Shown here: piece by piece, positions 59,571 to 64,000 of the stretch
Layout: every line of letters begins with the position of its first letter
How positions within the stretch are numbered: the first letter of the stretch is position 1
From: Hymenobacter metallilatus
GTDB taxonomy: Bacteria; Bacteroidota; Bacteroidia; Cytophagales; Hymenobacteraceae
Assembly (NCBI RefSeq): GCF_003944705.1
Contig: NZ_RWIS01000003.1
Span: 372,001-436,000, forward strand
Length of the DNA: 64,000 bases
Reading direction: 5' to 3'
Notes under the pieces: model-generated
The model's input: only the letters and a program-made list of their open reading frames with translations
Told to the model about the DNA's origin: nothing
Databases searched by the model: none
Position numbers and translations under genes: made by a program

Positions 59571-59987
59571 ATGAACACCGGTAGTTTACAGATTTTGACA
59601 TGGGATATTGCTGATAGCACTTATAGTTTCGAGGTAACTATCTGTTTCCAACAATTAGCAACGAAGCTGGATTTCTATGCCGAATGTGACATTTGGCGAC
59701 AATTCGGGCGGGAGTTGCAAACTTTCCCGTTAAGCCTGACTCATGAAGTTACGCTTCAGATACAGCAAGCTGAAATGGCACTAGAGCTTACAGCCTTTTG
59801 CTATGATAACGAGGGGCATGCTGCTTTGCGGGTCATGGTAAATGATAACAGAGTGCAACCGGGACCGTATCGGCTGGAATTTGCCATCCCTACCGACATA
59901 GGCGGGTTGAACGAGTTGGGCCGGAAACTCGCTGGCTGGTCTTTGCATGCGTATGATGAGTTTTATGGGGAGTTTCATACAAGCTGA
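59571..59987 (+). CDS. small hypothetical protein
   Basis: A 138-residue soluble protein, unrecognised. MNTGSLQILTWDIADSTYSFEVTICFQQLATKLDFYAECDIWRQFG and LEFAIPTDIGGLNELGRKLAGWSLHAYDEFYGEF show mixed alpha/beta character with many aromatics. It is AT-richer than GH3 and lies 21 bp after it. An immunity-like role is conceivable but unsupported. With the HAD gene it forms a short cassette inserted between GH3 and the GH3 remnant. Confidence 0.6.
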   Translation: MNTGSLQILTWDIADSTYSFEVTICFQQLATKLDFYAECDIWRQFGRELQTFPLSLTHEVTLQIQQAEMALELTAFCYDNEGHAALRVMVNDNRVQPGPYRLEFAIPTDIGGLNELGRKLAGWSLHAYDEFYGEFHTS

Positions 59988-59992
59988 CCTTC

Positions 59993-60439
59993 ATGCGCCT
60001 GGCTTTCGACCTCGACAATACGCTAATCCGTAACAACTACGCATTTCCACTGGCAAAGCCCTATTGGCCGCTGCTGGCGCGTTTATTCAGCAACGAGGGG
60101 TTGCGCCAGGGCATACGAGAAGTGGTGGCCTTTTGTCGGGAGCAAGGCTGGGAAGTGTGGGTGTACACCACGTCGTACCGCAGCAAATGGCATATTCGGC
60201 GGCTATTCTGGCTGCATGGCATCCGGTTGGATGGGGTCGTCAATCAGCAGCGGCACGACCGGTACGTTCGGGTCCGGTGTACTAAGCACCCGCCTACTTT
60301 TGGCATAGAGTTGCTCGTTGACGATTCGGAAGGCGTACGACTGGAAGGCGAGCGGCACGGTTTCCGGGTGCTGGTGGTGCGGCCAGACGACGAACGGTGG
60401 ACGGAAGCATTGAAACGCGCGGCGCTAACTGTTGCGTAA
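59993..60439 (+). CDS. small HAD-superfamily phosphatase-like protein
   Basis: A 148-residue, cap-less HAD protein: motif I FDLDNTLIRN (Asp-x-Asp-x-Thr), motif II VYTTSY (Thr), a Lys in CTKHP and motif IV ELLVDDSEGVR. It resembles the HAD proteins that occur beside unknown small genes in Bacteroidota; a phosphatase on a small molecule or nucleic-acid end is possible. It starts 5 bp after the preceding orphan, so the two are one unit. Confidence 0.78.
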   Translation: MRLAFDLDNTLIRNNYAFPLAKPYWPLLARLFSNEGLRQGIREVVAFCREQGWEVWVYTTSYRSKWHIRRLFWLHGIRLDGVVNQQRHDRYVRVRCTKHPPTFGIELLVDDSEGVRLEGERHGFRVLVVRPDDERWTEALKRAALTVA

Positions 60440-60473
60440 GCTGTAGCAGGGGTAGGCTGTATTTAACTTTAGC

Positions 60474-60552
60474 ATCCAAGCACGGTAGCCAGAAGGAGTG
60501 TCTTACCTCAGCAACGACCGGGTGCTGGCAGAGGAATCAATGGAAATTGAGT
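60474..60552 (+). pseudogene. remnant of a GH3 gene 3' end, frameshifted
   Basis: CCTCAGCAACGACCGGGTGC-TGGCAGAGG is identical, apart from one base, to the end of the intact GH3 gene (59501-59530). Upstream, AAGCACGGTAGCCAGAAGGAGTG aligns with the codons for KLGGQNKV with a one-base deletion. After the shared block the reading continues EESMEIE-stop, different from the present GH3 end (GLVGVG). So either a second GH3 copy stood here, or this is the original 3' end displaced when the 59571-60439 cassette arrived. Confidence 0.75.
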
Positions 60553-60584
60553 AACCAAGAATCCATTGTTTGTTGCAGTTGAAT

Positions 60585-60695
60585 TTCGATTAGGACTTAC
60601 ACATCAGCCTTTTTAAGCACTGCGAAACACTGCGTAACCCTCTGCGAGACACTGCGAGAAATAAGCATTGCTAATATGTTGCGTAAGTCCTGTCA
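60585..60695. repeat. inverted repeat flanking CTGCG tandem words
   Basis: AGGACTTACACA near 60592 and TGTTGCGTAAGTCCT near 60678-60692 are inverse. Between them ACTGCGAAACACTGCGTAAC and CTCTGCGAGACACTGCGAGA form a degenerate tandem array of about 10-nt units. Confidence 0.65.
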
Positions 60696-60707
60696 ATACT
60701 ATTTCGT

Positions 60708-61034
60708 ATGGTATCAGTAAATAGAATCGTATCTGTTCTTCTGGGAGTTACAAGTGCACTCCTCGCCGCTTTTTTCTTCTTAGGAACACCGGAAGGGCAC
60801 AAGCAACTTCTGCAGGAAGATTTCTGGTCAGTTTTCTTTAGCCGATGGTATGGCTTTGGCGCATTGGGCTTACTAGGAAGCCTAGCCTGCTGGTTGCTGA
60901 ATGGCTTACTCCGGTTAATGGGTATTGAGCAGAATGTTCAATTAGGGTGGGCGGCTTTAGAATTGAGCATTGGCCCAGTTGTCGGGGCTTTTTTTGGGTA
61001 CTCTTTTTTTCTGCCTATGGAGTGTCAGCAATGA
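60708..61034 (+). CDS. small hypothetical membrane protein
   Basis: A 108-residue protein with about three membrane helices (IVSVLLGVTSALLAAFFFLG, WYGFGALGLLGSLACWLLNGLL, ELSIGPVVGAFFGYSFFL). AT-rich relative to the chromosome, unrecognised. It follows the CTGCG repeat and stands alone. Confidence 0.6.
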   Translation: MVSVNRIVSVLLGVTSALLAAFFFLGTPEGHKQLLQEDFWSVFFSRWYGFGALGLLGSLACWLLNGLLRLMGIEQNVQLGWAALELSIGPVVGAFFGYSFFLPMECQQ

Positions 61035-61128
61035 CTAAGCCGCCTGCTTCCTCAACCTTTGCCGGACACAGCACTTAATTAGGTTGGCTTTCGATAAGGT
61101 GATTTGCTGAAGATAATATCAAACTAAT

Positions 61129-61593
61129 ATGGCAGGCTCTGCTCAACTAATCAAACCCCACCTCCACGCCCTCTGCCTCGCCTATGTGCAGGAGCGCATA
61201 GCCGCCTGCCAGGCCGCCATCCGGGCCGCCCAGGAATCGGCAAACTCCGAAACCAAGAGCAGCGCCGGCGACAAGTACGAAACCGGCCGCGCCATGGCCC
61301 AGAACGAGCGGGACCGGAACGCCGTGCAGCTGCAGCAGGCCCAGCAGCTCCAGGGCGAGTTACTGCGCATCAACCCCGAAGTACCCTGCGACACCGTGCG
61401 GCCTGGGGCCCTGGTGCATACCAGCATGGGTACATTTTACCTCGGTATCAGCGCGGGCAAGCTTACGGTGGAAGGGCAGGACTATTTTGCCGTATCGGCC
61501 GCTGCCCCGGTGGCCGCCGCTCTGGCCGGCAAGCGGGCCGGGGAGAAAGCCGTATTCAACGGCAAGCCGGTACAGGTTACGGCCATTGAGTAG
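61129..61593 (+). CDS. GreA/GreB-like C-terminal-domain protein
   Basis: A 154-residue protein seen across Bacteroidota: an N-terminal helical stretch with the conserved SANSETKSSAGDKYETGRAMAQNERDR, then a GreA/GreB FKBP-like C-terminal fold (VRPGALVHTSMGTFYLGISAGKLTVEGQDYFAVSAAAPVAAAL). It lacks the full GreA coiled-coil arrangement with its tip acidic residues in the usual place, so action on RNA polymerase is unproven. Often mislabelled as 3-oxoacyl-ACP synthase in databases (from memory). ATG 61129. Confidence 0.75.
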   Translation: MAGSAQLIKPHLHALCLAYVQERIAACQAAIRAAQESANSETKSSAGDKYETGRAMAQNERDRNAVQLQQAQQLQGELLRINPEVPCDTVRPGALVHTSMGTFYLGISAGKLTVEGQDYFAVSAAAPVAAALAGKRAGEKAVFNGKPVQVTAIE

Positions 61594-61656
61594 AGTACCT
61601 GTTCGATAGACAAGACGTGCCAGTTCGCGTTCTGGTGTATGTGAAGCGTTGGTAAG

Positions 61657-61737
61657 TTGTCATTCCGAGTACAGCGAGGAATCTGAGTGAATTGCTGAAG
61701 GACACACCCAGATTCCTCGCTGTGCTCGGAATGACAA
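61657..61737. repeat. palindrome with 29-bp arms (TCATTCCGAG type)
   Basis: TTGTCATTCCGAGTACAGCG... (61657-61685) and inverse (61709-61737) with one mismatch, 23-nt centre. Shares TCATTCCGAG...GAGGAATCT with 44343-44448. Confidence 0.88.
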
Positions 61738-61743
61738 TCCTTT

Positions 61744-62223
61744 TTATACCCGCGGCAGCAGCCCCGAGATGCCCCGGATGTTGAGGCGCACGAAGTTGCG
61801 CACCCGCTCGAAGCGGGCGTTGGCTTCGTCCAGCTCCTCGTCGGGGTCCAGCTTGGTGGGGCGGTGGGTGTCGAGCAGGGTGAAGACGGTTTCGGCCAGG
61901 TCCATGTAGCCCAGAATCATCAGAAACAGCAGTTTCTTGTCGTCTTCCGGGTAAGGTTTCTGGCGTACGGCTTTCACCAGGCTGTCGAGCTGGATGGTTT
62001 CGTCCGCGTACAGGTCGCGTAGTGCCGTCCGCTGGTGCTGGTAGTCAAGCAACTGCTGGGGCTGCAGGCTGGCGGCCACGAAGGGAAACGTGGTGGTGAA
62101 GCGGGTAGCTGCCTGGAAGTCTTTTTCGGCAGCATACACAGTGCCCAGGTGCTTTTGCAGGCTGACCCACAAGCCGGTGCGGGCTTTATCGAAGGCAGAA
62201 GGGGAGGCAGCGGATTCAGTCAC
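61744..62223 (-). CDS. hypothetical cytoplasmic protein
   Basis: A 159-residue helical protein, unrecognised (AFDKARTGLWVSLQKHLGTVYAAEKDFQAATRF; KKLLFLMILGYMDLAETVFTLLD). The track start is TTG 62253; GTG 62223 (MTESAASPSAFDKART) is more plausible because GTACTTTGC at 62258-62250 looks like a promoter word. The C-terminal RGISGLLPRV ends 4 bp from the palindrome. Confidence 0.65.
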   Translation of the reverse strand: MTESAASPSAFDKARTGLWVSLQKHLGTVYAAEKDFQAATRFTTTFPFVAASLQPQQLLDYQHQRTALRDLYADETIQLDSLVKAVRQKPYPEDDKKLLFLMILGYMDLAETVFTLLDTHRPTKLDPDEELDEANARFERVRNFVRLNIRGISGLLPRV

Positions 62224-62361
62224 GGAAGTAGGTACAGAAAGCAGAAAAGGCAAAGTACGCGGATTTTGGGGCGTTCAGCCAATTGCACATTCGGAGGCCA
62301 GAGGGGAGTGGTTTCCTTATCTTATGGCCAAATTCCCTGTTACTCCCTCGCCAAACGCAAG

Positions 62362-63009
62362 ATGCGGCCCCAGCTTCTTCTCCTATTGCTGAGCTGCGTG
62401 GCCTGCCAGCCGTCGACTCCAGAGCAGGCGGCACCTGCTGCTACGACCCCGGCCCCTGTCCCCGTACTTGCTCCTCCGCCCCCGAGGGCTGATAATTTCC
62501 TTGATTCAGCTTGGTTTACCGTAGCTAAGCTGGATACTTTTTTCGTCGGCAGAGCCAGTGAGAAGCTTTTGCAGCTGACGCCGACTCAGGAAAAACAATT
62601 CTTCCAGCAGACGGCCCGGCCCTACAGCCGGTACACGCCCAGCTACTTCTACTCTTTGCAGGAAAACACGCCCAACCGCCAGGAAATTACCGTGCTGACC
62701 TACGACGGCGAGTATATGTCTACGTTGTGGCGGTTGGTGTACGATGCTCGTCATCGGCTAATCAGCCGGCAGCGGGTGGCCGGGTACGGAGCGGATGGGG
62801 AGCAGCAAACCAGCATAACCGGCCTGTTTGAAACGCCTGCCCGTTTCCGGCAAACCGTCCTGGATAAATGGAGCACCGAGGACTCAACGCTCACCCGGTA
62901 CGAGGTAGATTCCACCGTCACGCACTACGCCGTGGCGCAGGAGAAATTCCGGCAACTGCGGCAGCGCACCTACAAACGCCAGTACACTCGGCCGTTGAAT
63001 CCGGAGTAG
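62362..63009 (+). CDS. hypothetical lipoprotein
   Basis: A 215-residue lipoprotein: MRPQLLLLLLSCVAC with lipobox Cys near residue 15, a Pro/Ala-rich spacer, then an alpha/beta domain with no recognised family (LDSAWFTVAKLDTFFVGRASEKLLQLTPTQEKQFFQQT; EITVLTYDGEYMSTLWRLVYDARHRLI). The track ORF starts 109 codons upstream inside the divergent gene and is rejected. Upstream of dxr in the same sense with a 63-bp gap that holds a dxr promoter. Confidence 0.72.
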   Translation: MRPQLLLLLLSCVACQPSTPEQAAPAATTPAPVPVLAPPPPRADNFLDSAWFTVAKLDTFFVGRASEKLLQLTPTQEKQFFQQTARPYSRYTPSYFYSLQENTPNRQEITVLTYDGEYMSTLWRLVYDARHRLISRQRVAGYGADGEQQTSITGLFETPARFRQTVLDKWSTEDSTLTRYEVDSTVTHYAVAQEKFRQLRQRTYKRQYTRPLNPE

Positions 63010-63039
63010 CCGCCCCGCCTGAACTGCGCGGGCTTCCAC

Positions 63040-63047
63040 TACCTTTG
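63040..63047 (+). promoter_or_regulatory. -7 box for dxr
   Basis: TACCTTTG, a full match, 26 bp before ATG 63073. The -33 is not convincing. Confidence 0.5.
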
Positions 63048-63072
63048 CGCCAGCAGTTCCCGACTCTTTTCT

Positions 63073-64000
63073 ATGTCCTCCGAATTTCCCAAACGTGTGA
63101 GTCTGCTGGGCTCCACCGGCTCCATCGGCACCCAGGCCCTGGACGTAGTGCGTGCTCAGCCCGGCCGTTTTCAGGTCACAGCCCTTTCGGCCCAGTCCAA
63201 TGCCGCGCTGCTTATTGCCCAGGCCCGGGAGTTCCGGCCCGCTGCCGTGGTTATCGGCGAGGAGAGCAAGTACCAGCAGGTGCGCGAGGCCCTGGCCGCT
63301 CAGCCCGAAACCGAGGTGCTGGCCGGCGCCGCTGCTCTCACCGAAGTAGCCGCCCGCCCCGACACCGACGTGGTGCTCACGGCCATGGTCGGGTACGCCG
63401 GGCTGCTGCCCACGGTGGCCGCCATCCGGGCCGGGAAAGACATAGCCCTGGCTAACAAGGAAACTCTGGTGGTGGCCGGCCAGCTCATTACGGGGCTGGT
63501 GCGGGAGCACGGCGTACAGCTGCTGCCCGTCGACTCCGAGCACTCGGCTATTTTTCAGTGCCTGGTCGGGGAGGAGCGCAACCCCATCGAGAAAATCATT
63601 CTCACGGCTTCGGGTGGGCCGTTCCGGGGGCGCACCCGCGAGCAGCTGGCCCAGGTAACCAAAGCCCAGGCCCTCAAGCACCCGAATTGGGACATGGGCG
63701 CCAAAATCACCATCGACTCGGCTTCGCTGATGAACAAGGGCTTGGAGGTGATTGAGGCCAAGTGGCTGTTCGGTCTGCAAAACGAGCAGATTGACGTGGT
63801 GGTACACCCGCAGAGCATCATTCACTCCCTGGTGCAGTTCGAGGATGGCTCCCTGAAAGCCCAGTTGGGCCTGCCCGACATGAAGCTGCCCATTCAGTAC
63901 GCCCTGGGCTACCCCCAACGCCTGCCCAATCAATTCCCCCGCTTTAGCTTCCTCGACTACCCCCAACTCACTTTCGAGCAGCCCGATACCACCGCTTTCC
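63073..64000 (+). CDS. dxr: 1-deoxy-D-xylulose 5-phosphate reductoisomerase, 3' end outside window
   Basis: MEP-pathway enzyme converting DXP to MEP with NADPH. The visible 309 residues carry the NADPH motif VSLLGSTGSIGTQALDVV, IALANKETLVVAG, the metal-binding Asp and Glu in LLPVDSEHSAIFQCL, ILTASGGPFRG, HPNWDMGAKITIDSASLMNKGLEVIEA and the substrate loop HPQSIIHSLVQF. The frame is open to the window edge. The plus-strand and minus-strand ORFs overlapping it are shadows. Confidence 0.97.
   Translation, partial: MSSEFPKRVSLLGSTGSIGTQALDVVRAQPGRFQVTALSAQSNAALLIAQAREFRPAAVVIGEESKYQQVREALAAQPETEVLAGAAALTEVAARPDTDVVLTAMVGYAGLLPTVAAIRAGKDIALANKETLVVAGQLITGLVREHGVQLLPVDSEHSAIFQCLVGEERNPIEKIILTASGGPFRGRTREQLAQVTKAQALKHPNWDMGAKITIDSASLMNKGLEVIEAKWLFGLQNEQIDVVVHPQSIIHSLVQFEDGSLKAQLGLPDMKLPIQYALGYPQRLPNQFPRFSFLDYPQLTFEQPDTTAF

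Overview
The window looks like a chromosomal segment of a GC-rich member of the Bacteroidota, most likely a Hymenobacter-type cytophagalean. The evidence: several genes are preceded by the Bacteroidota promoter pattern (TTG, about 20 nt, TAnnTTTG), Shine-Dalgarno sequences are generally absent, the gene families are typical of the group (DUF5916 outer-membrane proteins, PorT-like barrels, S16 with a long Ala/Glu tail, GWxxD-free secreted propellers, heterodimeric methylmalonyl-CoA mutase), and intergenic DNA is rich in palindromes. No tRNA, rRNA, CRISPR array, insertion sequence or prophage was recognised. The species is an inference.

Layout. 1-2810: 3'-truncated M1 metallopeptidase with a C-terminal barrel-like region. 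3.4-6.0 kb: the classical rpsP-rimM-trmD-rplS block on the minus strand. 6.1-6.9 kb: acyl desaturase. 7.1-7.4 kb: a large nested palindrome. 7.4-12.0 kb: lptD-like, panB and an RluA-type pseudouridine synthase on the minus strand, divergent from an amidase/MCE (mlaD-like) pair. 14.2-16.3 kb: acyl-CoA carboxylase beta subunit coupled to a small orphan gene. 16.5-24.9 kb: DUF5694 protein, PoxB-type pyruvate oxidase, SirB1-like protein, redoxin, phosphopantetheinyl transferase, WD40 protein, DivIVA-like protein and FolB. 25-28.4 kb: a BlaI/M56 (BlaR1-like) sensor pair with three exact TACGA-N6-TCGTA operators. 28.6-36.2 kb: DUF5916 barrel, intradiol-dioxygenase-like lipoprotein, an unknown/degenerate-pirin pair, MeaB and a DUF5723 protein. 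36.3-45.8 kb: secreted propeller, NUDIX, YkuD, hydrolase, DUF4174, geranylgeranyl-reductase-like, SDR, ankyrin, Spy-like and MBL-fold genes. 46-47.1 kb: AT-rich accessory patch. 47.2-51.3 kb: mutA-mutB. 51.4-54.6 kb: PorT-like barrel and a 5'-nucleotidase split into two genes. 54.96-56.46 kb: dnaA. 56.8-64 kb: membrane protein, OsmC, GH3, orphans, a GreA/GreB-like protein and 5'-truncated-at-window-edge dxr (its 3' end is missing).

How genes work together. The carboxylase beta subunit, MutAB and MeaB are scattered parts of propionyl-CoA/methylmalonyl-CoA metabolism. LptD-like, MCE protein, amidase and YkuD protein concern the envelope. PanB, FolB and Dxr are cofactor/isoprenoid enzymes. BlaI and its M56 partner probably form a proteolysis-relieved repression circuit acting on their own promoter.

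The most unusual content is non-coding. Two repeat classes occupy many of the gaps. One is long, nearly perfect palindromes, several sharing a TCATTSCGAG...GAAGSA grammar. The other is short low-complexity elements built from words such as TGAAATGGTGAAGTGG or GAGTAACTGAG, placed as imperfect inverted pairs that run from one gene's stop codon to the next gene's start codon, and often supply the stop codon itself. One such element lies in frame inside mutB. A frameshifted remnant of a GH3 3' end shows that DNA downstream of the intact GH3 gene has been rearranged.
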